A stretch of DNA of 51,000 nt from Prochlorococcus sp. AG-409-O23 (GTDB taxonomy: Bacteria > Cyanobacteriota > Cyanobacteriia > PCC-6307 > Cyanobiaceae), in assembly GCA_003215355.1 (NCBI GenBank), contig QCKL01000001.1:1-51000 (forward strand). The letters run 5' to 3'. Position 1 is the first letter of the stretch; each line of letters starts with the position of its first letter. The position numbers were made by a program, and so were the translations under genes. The notes below the pieces were generated by a model. It did not search any database, was not told the DNA's origin, and saw only the letters and a program-made list of their open reading frames with translations. Positions 9,239 through 17,176 of this stretch are shown one piece after another.

Positions 9239-9913
9239 ATGAATGACTCAAGTAATAATCATGCTTTACGAAAGCAAGTTGTCTATACCGCACAAGGCAT
9301 GAATGCCTCCGGAATAAATCAAGGCACCTCAGGGAATATTTCAGTCCGGATAAAAGGAGGCATGCTTATCACTCCAAGCTCTATCCCATACGAAAGGATG
9401 CAGCCTAAAGATCTTGTTGCCATTGATTTATTTGGCAACCCTATAAAAGACAAATCCCAAAACAAAATTCAAAGCAAAGATAAAAAGCCCTCAAGTGAAT
9501 GGAGGCTTCATTCTGAAATTCTTCGACATCGGCCTGAGATAAATGCCGTTGTGCATTGTCATTCCATACACGCAACAGCACTTGCATGTCACGGGAAAAG
9601 CATACCTAGTTTTCACTACATGACAGCAATTGCTGGAGGCACGGAAATACGTTGCGCTGACTACGCAACCTTCGGTTCAGAAGAGCTTTCTATGAACGCT
9701 TTAAATGCACTTAAGGATCATTTAGCATGTTTGCTCACTCAACATGGTCAAGTAGCTATTGCAAGCTGTCTTGAACAAGCTCTCCGTATAGCTACTGAAG
9801 TTGAGACGCTAGCCCATATGTACTTGGCTGCTTGTCAATTAGGCGAACCAAAGCATATAAACGAAAAAGAAATGAAACGAGTACTTGAGAAATTCAATGA
9901 TCTTCAATACTAA
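9239..9913 (+). CDS. Class II aldolase/adducin family protein (FucA-like)
   Basis: Class II aldolases are zinc enzymes that cleave or dehydrate phosphorylated sugars; the family includes L-fuculose-1-phosphate aldolase, ribulose-5-phosphate 4-epimerase and the MtnB dehydratase. The phosphate-binding GTSGNISVR motif is near residue 30, the catalytic-type Glu is in PSSEWRLH, the zinc-binding HxH is in VVHCHSIHATAL, and a further His is in LTQHGQVA. All metal ligands seem present, so it should be active. The sugar substrate cannot be read from sequence, and no mtnA or fucose gene is adjacent. The length of 224 aa is usual. The gene starts 73 bases after tRNA-Arg and looks like a single-gene unit. 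Confidence 0.88.
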   Translation: MNDSSNNHALRKQVVYTAQGMNASGINQGTSGNISVRIKGGMLITPSSIPYERMQPKDLVAIDLFGNPIKDKSQNKIQSKDKKPSSEWRLHSEILRHRPEINAVVHCHSIHATALACHGKSIPSFHYMTAIAGGTEIRCADYATFGSEELSMNALNALKDHLACLLTQHGQVAIASCLEQALRIATEVETLAHMYLAACQLGEPKHINEKEMKRVLEKFNDLQY

Positions 9914-9960
9914 TCAATACGAAAATAACCCTATTCATCAAGATTGCTTGCGATAGACAA

Positions 9961-10263
9961 TTAGATCGGCGGTGCAACAGCCTTTAAAGCATTTGCGAAT
10001 TCCTCACAGCGAGTAGCTTTTATCAGAGTTGCCTCAGAGCTTCTTACTTCTATTTGAAGACTTGGCTTTTCCGAATTAATCCTGGAAAGAATTACTTTGA
10101 CAACTGGGAGATTTAAATCTCTTGAGGATAAGGCCACGGCATAGAGCTGCTTCTCACTTGATTGAGCGTGGCATATTTCCAAGCCCAACTTCTTAAACGT
10201 TGGCTCAAACTCGCCCACTAAAGACTGGGGAGTTGCTGGAATAAGCCAAGAAAATACCGCCAT
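9961..10263 (-). CDS. Conserved-looking hypothetical protein, 100 aa
   Basis: I do not recognise this protein. It is soluble in appearance, with alternating strand and helix character and no signal peptide or membrane segment. The start MAVFSWLIPATPQSLVGEF and the end FANALKAVAPPI resemble the size and style of small picocyanobacterial orphan proteins. It converges with the class II aldolase gene, with 47 bases between the stops. The long upstream spacer (to 10684) would contain its promoter. The call rests on frame length, base use like its neighbours and lack of a better frame. Confidence 0.6.
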   Translation of the reverse strand: MAVFSWLIPATPQSLVGEFEPTFKKLGLEICHAQSSEKQLYAVALSSRDLNLPVVKVILSRINSEKPSLQIEVRSSEATLIKATRCEEFANALKAVAPPI

Positions 10264-10684
10264 TTGAAATTATTTCTTGATAATAATATTTTCCTTATAA
10301 CCTTAATTCCATGAAAAGGCCAATCTCAATAAGAGCTTAAATAATTACGAGGTAAAATTCTATATAAAAGATAAACAAAGGGAGTCAAGCCTTGCTTAAT
10401 CAATATCAATCTAAGATATGGGGCCAGAAGCTCCAAAAGAGCTGAGCCTGCATATGCATGCCCCAAGACCTGCGTAAAAATTTTAAAAAGAAAATTTGTC
10501 CGTGTTTTCTTTCCCTAAGGACATTTACTTGACTTCATTCAAAGCGACTCCAAAAAATAAAGAGATTCAGCAATCAGAGCCTATCGCAACCGATTAAATC
10601 AATTGAGGGCAATCCAATAGATAGCAAATGTAGATTTCAAGTCACAAATGCGGTTAACTATGCTTTAAATACTCAAATAACCGC
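10264..10684. other. 421-base spacer, no gene found, with potential RNA structure
   Basis: No convincing reading frame is seen. The spacer is AT-rich but holds a compact GC-richer segment at 10420-10464: GGGGC pairs with GCCCC, enclosing AGCTC-CAAAA-GAGCT. A second structure, ATGCGGTT (10648-10655) with AACCGCAT (10679-10686), ends inside the start codon of the next gene. The divergent arrangement means promoters for both neighbours should lie here. A small RNA is possible but unproven. Confidence 0.5.
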
Positions 10685-10686
10685 AT
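10648..10686 (+). promoter_or_regulatory. Inverted repeat covering the start codon of the 10685 gene
   Basis: ATGCGGTT (10648-10655) is the perfect reverse complement of AACCGCAT (10679-10686), whose last two bases are the first two of the ATG start. The 23-base loop includes TATGCT, which could be a -10 element. It could be a protein operator on DNA or, if transcription starts upstream, a hairpin hiding the start codon. Confidence 0.4.
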
Positions 10687-11386
10687 GGCCTACTCTGAAG
10701 CTGAAGTTCTTGCCGGCGGCTTAATACATATCCCCATTATTATTGGGTTACTTGTTTTTGCTAATAGCGCCACGAAGAGTCGAGCCAGGGAGTTAGCTGA
10801 AAATTCAAGCGAGCACTCAGGAGGAGCAAATCAACTGAAGAGCGCTGAAGTTGAAAAAGAGTTGAGTAAGTCAAATGGAGGGATAATCGCTGAAACAGCC
10901 GCCGAACGGATTGAAGCAGAAGAATATCTAAGGATTGAAGCTCAAACAATTGCTGCCGAAGCAAAACTCAAAGCCAGAGAAGAAAAACTGGCCTCTGACT
11001 CCTTCATCAAGCTAGAAGCAGAAAGAATTCAAATTGAAGAGGAACAAAAATCTAACAATACGAACTTCAATGTCGATGAGAATTTTGAAGCAAGGTTGAT
11101 GGCGGAAGCCAATAGACTTGAAGCTGAAGCAGACATTCAAGAAAAAAAACCTGCCTCTATTAATAATCCAAAAAAAGAAGCTTTTTTACTAAGCAATTAT
11201 AGCTTCAAGAAAATCTTTTCTAAGGTTAATCCATGGCAAATGGGGGCAGTTGCTTTCCTCGCTTTTGGCGGGTTCTTGCTATATCAAGGCTACATAAATA
11301 CTCCAGTCCAAACAGAAGAAAGTACCTTGTCAGAAAGACTGCTAACTTACCCTAAAGAAGATGAGTTTCGCAAGCTAAAGGTATAA
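10685..11386 (+). CDS. Bitopic coiled-coil membrane protein, unknown function
   Basis: A 233-aa protein I do not recognise. A hydrophobic segment (about residues 10-27, GGLIHIPIIIGLLVFANS) is followed by a long Glu/Ala/Lys-rich stretch (about 35-155) predicted by eye to be helical and coiled-coil, with recurring EAE/IEAE/LEAEA phrases. A second membrane segment starts at residue 186 (MGAVAFLAFGGFLLYQGYI), and a short tail of about 30 residues follows. The Glu/Ala-rich part gives it unusual composition, and short repeats such as AERIEAEEYLRIEAQ suggest internal duplication. Its long upstream spacer and an inverted repeat over the start codon suggest regulated expression. A structural or envelope-spanning role is only a guess. 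Confidence 0.7.
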   Translation: MAYSEAEVLAGGLIHIPIIIGLLVFANSATKSRARELAENSSEHSGGANQLKSAEVEKELSKSNGGIIAETAAERIEAEEYLRIEAQTIAAEAKLKAREEKLASDSFIKLEAERIQIEEEQKSNNTNFNVDENFEARLMAEANRLEAEADIQEKKPASINNPKKEAFLLSNYSFKKIFSKVNPWQMGAVAFLAFGGFLLYQGYINTPVQTEESTLSERLLTYPKEDEFRKLKV

Positions 11387-11677
11387 ACACATATCAAGAA
11401 ATATAAAAGGTCCAGCTTATTTGGCATGGTCTAGCTTAGATCAGATATTGTGACCAAATCATTATCTATTGGCAGTTAATTGCCCCACTCTACATAATCA
11501 AAGGGAAAAGTTTAATCATCCATAAGGCTTATTTACTTAAACAAATTTCTTGTGCCTGAATTAAGTCTCTAAAGTTGCCTAAGTGGATTCATATGCATCA
11601 TTGAAATTTCAAAGATAATTCCACTTAAGATGATTTGGATAAATTGTTATATCTAGAATGAAGTAACAAAAAAAACA

Positions 11678-11980
11678 TTACCTCCCAACATTGAAGACAA
11701 ATGATTGAAAAGCAGGGCTATAGAAATAAACAACCACAGCTAAAACCAAAAGTAGATTAAGGCCAAGCACTATTGAGGCAATCACAACTCTCTGCCTCTT
11801 GCCAGGAAGCTTGTAAGCAAAAGGCCCTACTTTTAACAAGACCTCTCTGTCGTCCTGATTTGGACTGGACTTATCCTTGGCAGTGCTTTGGATACCTTTG
11901 AATTCCTTTGCCTTTTTCCCATTCAGAGCCTCTTTCTTAGGCCCATTAGCCTCGCCTGCAGACTGATTGGATTCTTCCAT
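11678..11980 (-). CDS. Small single-helix membrane protein, unknown function
   Basis: A 100-aa protein. The first 45 residues are hydrophilic, charged and probably disordered, rich in Lys, Glu, Gly and Ser. A short basic segment (YKLPGKRQR, 56-64) then leads into one membrane helix at about 65-87. The positive residues before the helix predict a cytoplasmic N-terminus. I do not recognise the family. A spacer of 291 bases separates it from the convergent coiled-coil gene; I found nothing convincing in that spacer beyond TAAGTGGA and TCCACTTA as a spaced inverted repeat. It lies in the loosely packed patch of unknown genes. Confidence 0.6.
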   Translation of the reverse strand: MEESNQSAGEANGPKKEALNGKKAKEFKGIQSTAKDKSSPNQDDREVLLKVGPFAYKLPGKRQRVVIASIVLGLNLLLVLAVVVYFYSPAFQSFVFNVGR

Positions 11981-12060
11981 CGCTTGAACAGCTACAACCT
12001 TCTAATAGCAAAATGTGGCAGAAACAGCTCCTGAATTTCACAATCAGGCCACAAAAACAT

Positions 12061-12099
12061 GTTAAATCTTTAACAATTCATTCGGCATGAAGCGCCGAA
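12061..12099 (-). terminator. Tandem small hairpins between two minus-strand unknown genes
   Basis: Read on the minus strand, TTCGGC-seven bases-GCCGAA (12081-12099) is followed by GTTAAA-GA-TTTAAC (12061-12074) and then a T-rich stretch (ATGTTTTTG). They could end the transcript of the 12233-12619 gene or lie in the leader of the 11678-11980 gene. Confidence 0.3.
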
Positions 12100-12232
12100 A
12101 TAATCGATTTCATGGACTTTTTTAATAGCTATCTACTATTTCTTGAGAGGCAAAAGGCAAAACGCAAAAGCAACCGTTGCTTATTTTAAAAAGGCATAAA
12201 ATATCTAAGCTTCGCAGAAATTCAATAAGTCC

Positions 12233-12619
12233 CTATTCAACTATGTCACCTAGTGCACAAATATTTTTTATCTTCGCCAACATAGCTAAGGAATAATCTT
12301 CTCTATCTAAGCTTAACTGACTCATAATCAAATCAGCTCCTAGGCCCAGTGCATATGTTTGACAAGAATAGTTTTTCTCAAACGCTGCTTTCCTTTGAAT
12401 AGCTTCAAGCTTAGCCAAAGCTTCTTGACATGTTTCAGGCTTATTGGTGCGCAGGCATTGAAGTACTAAAGGCTCTATTGTCAATGTATATTCAGCACTT
12501 CTAGAAGAATCAACTAAGTGTAAGAATGAGGTCATAAAAATCAAGACTGATAACATTAGCTTAATTTTGTAGCCAAGGTTAAAGTCAGATCTCTTGCAAA
12601 TAAACTTCATTTTAATCAA
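12233..12619 (-). CDS. Probable secreted small cysteine-containing protein, unknown
   Basis: A 128-aa protein with a basic N-terminus and a hydrophobic segment (about residues 21-37, LMLSVLIFMTSFLHLV) ending near SSRSAEY, which resembles a signal peptide with cleavage around residue 42. The predicted mature part has four cysteines (in LQCLRTNKPETCQ, NYSCQ and NICAL), an arrangement that could form two disulfides outside the cytoplasm. It is mostly helical in appearance. The start could be the first Met or the Met three residues later. I do not recognise the family, and the periplasmic location is inferred from the signal-like segment. Confidence 0.6.
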   Translation of the reverse strand: MIKMKFICKRSDFNLGYKIKLMLSVLIFMTSFLHLVDSSRSAEYTLTIEPLVLQCLRTNKPETCQEALAKLEAIQRKAAFEKNYSCQTYALGLGADLIMSQLSLDREDYSLAMLAKIKNICALGDIVE

Positions 12620-12708
12620 TCAATTAAGAAGGTTGATGATGATTTTCACGTGGCGAAAATTTTTTTAAATTAGAGTTTGAGAATAAAATCTTCCATTTAT
12701 AATGAGCA

Positions 12709-13677
12709 TTATGAAGATTTCTGATTTATAGCAAGCTCAACCAAGCTAGAACTGGGTCCCAAGACTCTGTCAATCAAGTCCGTATTGTTAGTTAATTCAC
12801 CAAATAATTCAACTGCTGATAATTGAGAGCCTAAAGGGACCAAACCTAGCCCTCCTGCTAAAAGGCCAACTACTTTAGAAGCATCCATGCCCTTATCTTT
12901 CAACATATCTAAACCCTTGCTGCCATCTCGTTTGGCTAGCTTCCTTCCTTGTGAATCACAAAATATCGGAACATGTTTGTAATTCACAGGAGACTTGTCA
13001 AGAGCATCTTTAACCGCCAATTGAGAAGACAATGCGTTTATCAAATCAGCACCTCTCACTACTTCACTAATTCCAAGCATCAATTCATCAACAACTGTAG
13101 CCAAGTGATATGCGACATATCCATCCGCCCTCCTTAACAGAACATCGCCACATGTTGTTGAAAATTCTTTATTTACCCTCAAGCGCCAACTCGGCAATCT
13201 CTGATCCTGAACTCCCCAAGGCAAATTTAAATTCCTACATGTGCCTGGATAAATAATTTGTCGATCCGCAACCCCAGGCCTAGAAGTTTCGGCCAAAAGG
13301 CGCCTACTGCAACGACATGCATATAACTTTCCCTGACGCCTCAAATAGGAGAGCACAGAGCTATAGAGCCCTCTCCTTTGCCTTTGATAAATAACAGGCC
13401 CATCCCAGTTGAGACCAAGCCACAGGAGATCATTCTGAATGCTCTCAACTGCACCAGAACGATTCCTAGGCATATCTAGGTCATCAATTCTCAGCAACCA
13501 AACCCCTTGGCATAAGCGTGCTCTCAACCAAGAGACCAAAGCTGTTCGCAAATTGCCTAGATGTAATGAGCCTGTAGGGGATGGGGCATAACGCCCCCTG
13601 TAACCCTGTTTCCGAAGATTTTGCCCCTCCTCAAGCTGCTTAAGCAGATGCTCTGGGAATCTCGAAGAAGAATGCAT
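12709..13677 (-). CDS. gluQ: Glutamyl-Q tRNA(Asp) synthetase
   Basis: GluQRS attaches glutamate to the queuosine base at the wobble position of tRNA-Asp. It is a shortened paralogue of glutamyl-tRNA synthetase with no anticodon-binding domain. At 322 aa it has that short length. The HIGH-type motif is in RYAPSPTGSLHLGNLRTAL (about residues 28-46). Zinc ligands are in YACRCSRRLL plus the downstream YPGTC, and the KMSKS-type loop appears as KLAKRDGSKGLD. The zinc motif and the missing C-terminal domain separate it from GltX. It follows the hup terminator on the same strand, so it should have its own promoter in the 13678-13690 region or read through weakly. Confidence 0.93.
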   Translation of the reverse strand: MHSSSRFPEHLLKQLEEGQNLRKQGYRGRYAPSPTGSLHLGNLRTALVSWLRARLCQGVWLLRIDDLDMPRNRSGAVESIQNDLLWLGLNWDGPVIYQRQRRGLYSSVLSYLRRQGKLYACRCSRRLLAETSRPGVADRQIIYPGTCRNLNLPWGVQDQRLPSWRLRVNKEFSTTCGDVLLRRADGYVAYHLATVVDELMLGISEVVRGADLINALSSQLAVKDALDKSPVNYKHVPIFCDSQGRKLAKRDGSKGLDMLKDKGMDASKVVGLLAGGLGLVPLGSQLSAVELFGELTNNTDLIDRVLGPSSSLVELAINQKSS

Positions 13678-13682
13678 TAACT

Positions 13683-13718
13683 AAAAAGCAAAGGGGCTCT
13701 GCAGAAGCAGAGCCCCTT
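13683..13718 (-). terminator. Strong rho-independent terminator of hup
   Basis: A perfect 12-base-pair stem, AAGGGGCTCTGC (13691-13702) with GCAGAGCCCCTT (13707-13718), has a four-base loop. On the minus strand it is followed by a T-rich run (13683-13690 complement). It lies between the hup stop and the gluQ start. Confidence 0.92.
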
Positions 13719-13768
13719 AAAAATGAGCTCACAAAGATTCAACTAATAAATAAAAGTTGATCTATGAG

Positions 13769-14044
13769 TTAACCCTGTACACGGTCCTTAAACATCTTGC
13801 CTGCAGTGAAAGCAGGAACTCTCTTTGCAGGGATTTTGATCTTCTCGCCGGTCTTTGGATTAAGACCTTGGCGAGCAGAGCGATCGCGAGGCTCAAAGGA
13901 GCCGAAACCCAGAATGGAGACTTTCTTGCCCTCCACTACAGAATCAATGATGGTGTCTATAGCGGCATCCACTACCAGAGAGACATCTGTCTTGGTGAGC
14001 TCAGTGCGTGCTGCCACAAGGTTGACCAGATCTGCTTTGTTCAT
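13769..14044 (-). CDS. hup: DNA-binding protein HU
   Basis: HU is a small basic nucleoid protein that bends DNA as a dimer. The protein from the ATG at 14044 is 91 aa and begins MNKADLVNLVAARTELTK. It contains the family signature GFGSFEPRDRSARQG and the beta-arm tip region NPKTGEKIKIPAKRVPAFT. The frame is open for 44 further codons upstream, but those residues show no HU similarity, and the chosen start matches the family's N-terminus exactly. A very strong terminator follows. The spacer from 14045 to the next gene holds no other convincing gene. Confidence 0.97.
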   Translation of the reverse strand: MNKADLVNLVAARTELTKTDVSLVVDAAIDTIIDSVVEGKKVSILGFGSFEPRDRSARQGLNPKTGEKIKIPAKRVPAFTAGKMFKDRVQG

Positions 14045-14214
14045 TGGAAAGGGGTGATGGAGCGGAGAGAGTTTTTGGCAACGAAACCTAATGGAGGATT
14101 CGTCAATAATTTCTCGAAGCGCGCTAATCGTATGGAGCCCAGCCCATACCGGCAACCTAAAGACGCCGTCCCGCAATGCTTTATACCTTCGTTAAGAAAT
14201 CCGTTCAAAGCGCT

Positions 14215-14862
14215 TTAGGCCTCCTCCCATCCATGCCAAACAACAAGTTCGGAGCCTCCTAGAGCACCAAGTCCTGCGCCGGAAGCTAGATCAGGAAAGC
14301 GATTTGGAGGAATCCACTCACGTAATTTTTTCACACTCTTTTGCTGGCGAGTCCAATGGAAAGTCCTCGAATTGGCCAAGGAAGCTAACTGATTAGGTCC
14401 AACTGGAATCAGCAAACGTCCACAGAACAGCACATTCCATGGCTCAGGTGCATAAAAAACACAACTCCCTGGCGTAGGGCCTGGGGTCCAAAGAGAACTA
14501 ACCCCTGAAATAGTTGTGTGTTCTTCAACAAAGCTTTCCAAGCCTGAAAGACCAGGAAGAAGATATGCCTCTTGCTCTTGAACAAGCACAGGCCAACCCA
14601 ACTCAGCCTGCAATTCACGAACTCGTCCGTGCCCCTCCCTATTAGTCAAAAGGATTCGTGCAGCCCTTCCCAAAGAAAGCTTGCGAAGGGCCTCGATGGT
14701 CTTTGTTGTTAAAGGCGGACAATCAATTAAAACAGGCTCGGGGTTACATCCCAGCCACCAAGAAGTACTGCTATTACTAGTTAGATTTGGAGGGAAGACC
14801 CATAGACCTTCTCTCAACATCTTTGGAGGCATGTCTGACTCAGCAACTGAGGAGGTGGTCAT
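14215..14862 (-). CDS. Metallo-beta-lactamase-fold-like protein with degenerate metal site
   Basis: The order of blocks resembles an MBL-fold hydrolase: GCNPEPVLIDCPPL (first strands), RILLTNREGHGRVRELQAEL where active members have HxHxDH, a WTPGPTPGSCVFYAP block where active members have GHTPGS, and VLFCGRLL for the DxL strand. Most metal ligands are replaced (TNREGHG instead of THxHxDH, P for H in the second block). It is therefore unlikely to bind two metals in the usual way and may be a pseudoenzyme. I placed the start at the Met giving MTTSSVAESDM; an upstream in-frame Met at 14931 would overlap divergent glgX. It is divergent from glgX with about 38 bases between starts. Confidence 0.75.
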   Translation of the reverse strand: MTTSSVAESDMPPKMLREGLWVFPPNLTSNSSTSWWLGCNPEPVLIDCPPLTTKTIEALRKLSLGRAARILLTNREGHGRVRELQAELGWPVLVQEQEAYLLPGLSGLESFVEEHTTISGVSSLWTPGPTPGSCVFYAPEPWNVLFCGRLLIPVGPNQLASLANSRTFHWTRQQKSVKKLREWIPPNRFPDLASGAGLGALGGSELVVWHGWEEA

Positions 14863-14900
14863 GACATCCTTAAAGGCGACGAAGCAATGATTTTTGCCCA

Positions 14901-16997
14901 ATGCATTCTGCTTCGCTAGGCATAAAACCAAAAAACAAAGTTCATCCTGGTAATCCCTGGCCTTTAGGGAGCAGTCTTACTCCTAGAGGGGTTAATTTCT
15001 CAGTGGCCGCTCCAGATGCAAGCAAACTTGAGCTGCTTATTTTTGCTAATGCAATTGACCCGGAGCCAGAGCAATCAATTGTTCTAAATACATCACATAA
15101 ATCTGGAGACTACTGGCATGTAGAAATCGAAGGATTGGGCGCTGGATGCTATTATGGCTATAGATTATTTACCTCTGAAAGTAATAGTAATATCCATAAA
15201 AAAGTTTTATTGGATCCATGCGCCAGAGCCATTAGTGGTTGGGGAATATATAGCCGAGATTCCTCAACTGGATCATCATCAAATATCAATAATTGCCTCA
15301 AAGGAGTTGTTTGCGAAAGAGATCAATTTGACTTCGCCTCTCACCCCAGACCTCGACATGAATGGAACAGGACCATCATTTATGAGCTGCATATAGGAGA
15401 TTTCACCAGGCTTAATGAGTCAGGAGTGGTCAATAGCAAGAAAGGAACCTTGATTGGCTTAATAGAAAAAATTCCCTACTTGCGCGATCTAGGTATTACC
15501 ACAATTGAACTGCTGCCAGTTTTTGCATTCGATCCTGCTGATGCACCAACCGGGCATGAAAATCACTGGGGATACAGCCCTATAAATTGGTTTACTCCAC
15601 ATCATGGATACATAGCTGGGGATGACCCACTAGAAGCGCGTCAGCAGGTTCGACAGTTTGTAGCCGCTTGTCATGACAATGCATTAGAAGTTGTTTTAGA
15701 TGTTGTCTATAACCACACCACCGAGGGGAATACAAATGGCCCAATCCTTAGCTGGAAGGGCTTTGGAGAATCCCTCTACTACCACAACGACAAAAAAGGC
15801 GCCTACTTAGATGTAAGTGGCTGTGGAAATAGCATCGCAGCAAATAGACCTTTGGTTAGACAGTTAATTCTCGAATCAATGCGCTGCTGGGCAAATGAGC
15901 TGGGTATTGATGGCTTCAGATTTGATTTAGGCATAGCTCTTAGCAGGGGGGAAGAACTTGCACCTTTGGATAAACCACCATTGTTCGAAGAGATGGAGTC
16001 AGATCCAGCATTAAGCAATTTGAAGCTTTTCAGCGAACCTTGGGATTGTGGAGGCCTTTATCGAATAGCAGATTTTCCTGCGAATCGAATTAGCACTTGG
16101 AATGGTTATTTCAGAGATGATCTAAGAAGATTCTGGAAAGGGGATAAGAACACCACATGGCCACTAAAAGATCGACTAAGAGGCAGTCCAGATCTCTACA
16201 AAGGCACACAAAATTCACTAAGCAAATCCGTTAACTTCATCACAGCTCACGATGGATTTACTCTCAATGATTTAGTTAGTTTTGATGTCAAGCACAATCT
16301 GGCAAACGGCGAAAATAATAGAGATGGAGAAAATCATAATAATAGTTGGAATCATGGGATTGAAGGCCCATGTAGCGATCAAGAGTTAATAACTCTCCGA
16401 AATAGACAAAAGAGAAATCTTCTAGCAAGCCTATTGCTATCTCCAGGGATTCCAATGATTCTAATGGGGGATGAAGTAGGCCGCAGTCAAGGAGGCAATA
16501 ACAACGTCTGGTGCCAAAACAGTCTTCTTAGCGCAATGATTTGGAAAGAAGAACATTGCGATTTAACTCTTTATCAATTTGTCAGGAAACTTTTGAATAT
16601 TCGTCAGCAACTTCCTGAGATCTTTAGTCCTTTAGAGCCTTTATGTGAAATCAATCCTGTTAACAATAAGGAATCACAACCACTTTGGCTCCAATGGCAT
16701 GGGGTAAAACTTAAAAAACCAGATTGGAGTAATTGGTCTCACACCATCAGTTATTCCATAAATAGAAGATCAGAGGGTTCAATTATGTGGGCGGGATTAA
16801 ATGCCTACAGCAAAGAAATGCTTTTCGAACTGCCTAAATCAATTTCTAAGTGGCAAGTGGTTCTGGATACAGCATGTCCAAGTTTTCAAACAAACCCTAT
16901 TGAGGTTGAGACCTCTAACCAAGCCAGTATTCGGCTAGAGGCAAGAAGCCTGGTCGTAATGATCGCTAATGAATATGCCTCAAAAATCCAAGCCTAA
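14901..16997 (+). CDS. glgX: Glycogen debranching enzyme (isoamylase type)
   Basis: Hydrolyses alpha-1,6 branch linkages in glycogen, the carbon store used through the night. At 698 aa it has the N-terminal CBM48-type domain (GNPWPLGSSLTPRGVNFSVA) and then a GH13 barrel with the four conserved regions: DVVYNHTTEG, GFRFDLGIAL (catalytic Asp), LFSEPWD (catalytic Glu) and FITAHDGFT. The NNRDGENHNNSWNHG segment is typical of GlgX/isoamylase proteins. The short C-terminal beta domain is intact. Plant isoamylases and TreX are relatives; substrate chain-length preference is not readable. It stands divergently from the MBL-like gene. Confidence 0.93.
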   Translation: MHSASLGIKPKNKVHPGNPWPLGSSLTPRGVNFSVAAPDASKLELLIFANAIDPEPEQSIVLNTSHKSGDYWHVEIEGLGAGCYYGYRLFTSESNSNIHKKVLLDPCARAISGWGIYSRDSSTGSSSNINNCLKGVVCERDQFDFASHPRPRHEWNRTIIYELHIGDFTRLNESGVVNSKKGTLIGLIEKIPYLRDLGITTIELLPVFAFDPADAPTGHENHWGYSPINWFTPHHGYIAGDDPLEARQQVRQFVAACHDNALEVVLDVVYNHTTEGNTNGPILSWKGFGESLYYHNDKKGAYLDVSGCGNSIAANRPLVRQLILESMRCWANELGIDGFRFDLGIALSRGEELAPLDKPPLFEEMESDPALSNLKLFSEPWDCGGLYRIADFPANRISTWNGYFRDDLRRFWKGDKNTTWPLKDRLRGSPDLYKGTQNSLSKSVNFITAHDGFTLNDLVSFDVKHNLANGENNRDGENHNNSWNHGIEGPCSDQELITLRNRQKRNLLASLLLSPGIPMILMGDEVGRSQGGNNNVWCQNSLLSAMIWKEEHCDLTLYQFVRKLLNIRQQLPEIFSPLEPLCEINPVNNKESQPLWLQWHGVKLKKPDWSNWSHTISYSINRRSEGSIMWAGLNAYSKEMLFELPKSISKWQVVLDTACPSFQTNPIEVETSNQASIRLEARSLVVMIANEYASKIQA

Positions 16998-17012
16998 TTT
17001 TCACAGATTTTA

Positions 17013-17083
<71 letters not shown>

Positions 17084-17176
17084 ATACCTTTAAAGGGAGC
17101 ATCCCATTGAAAGTAGGGGTGGACCTTTTTGTAGATCCCACTGCATTATGACGTTGCGCCTACCCGATTACCCAGA

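Noticed and set aside
13880..13887. GCGATCGC, the HIP1 octamer
   Set aside because: A single copy inside hup; one occurrence carries no meaning without genome-wide enrichment.
13757..14218. 153-codon plus-strand frame over hup
   Set aside because: It lies antisense to the certain HU gene, and its sequence is that of a shadow frame without recognisable domains.
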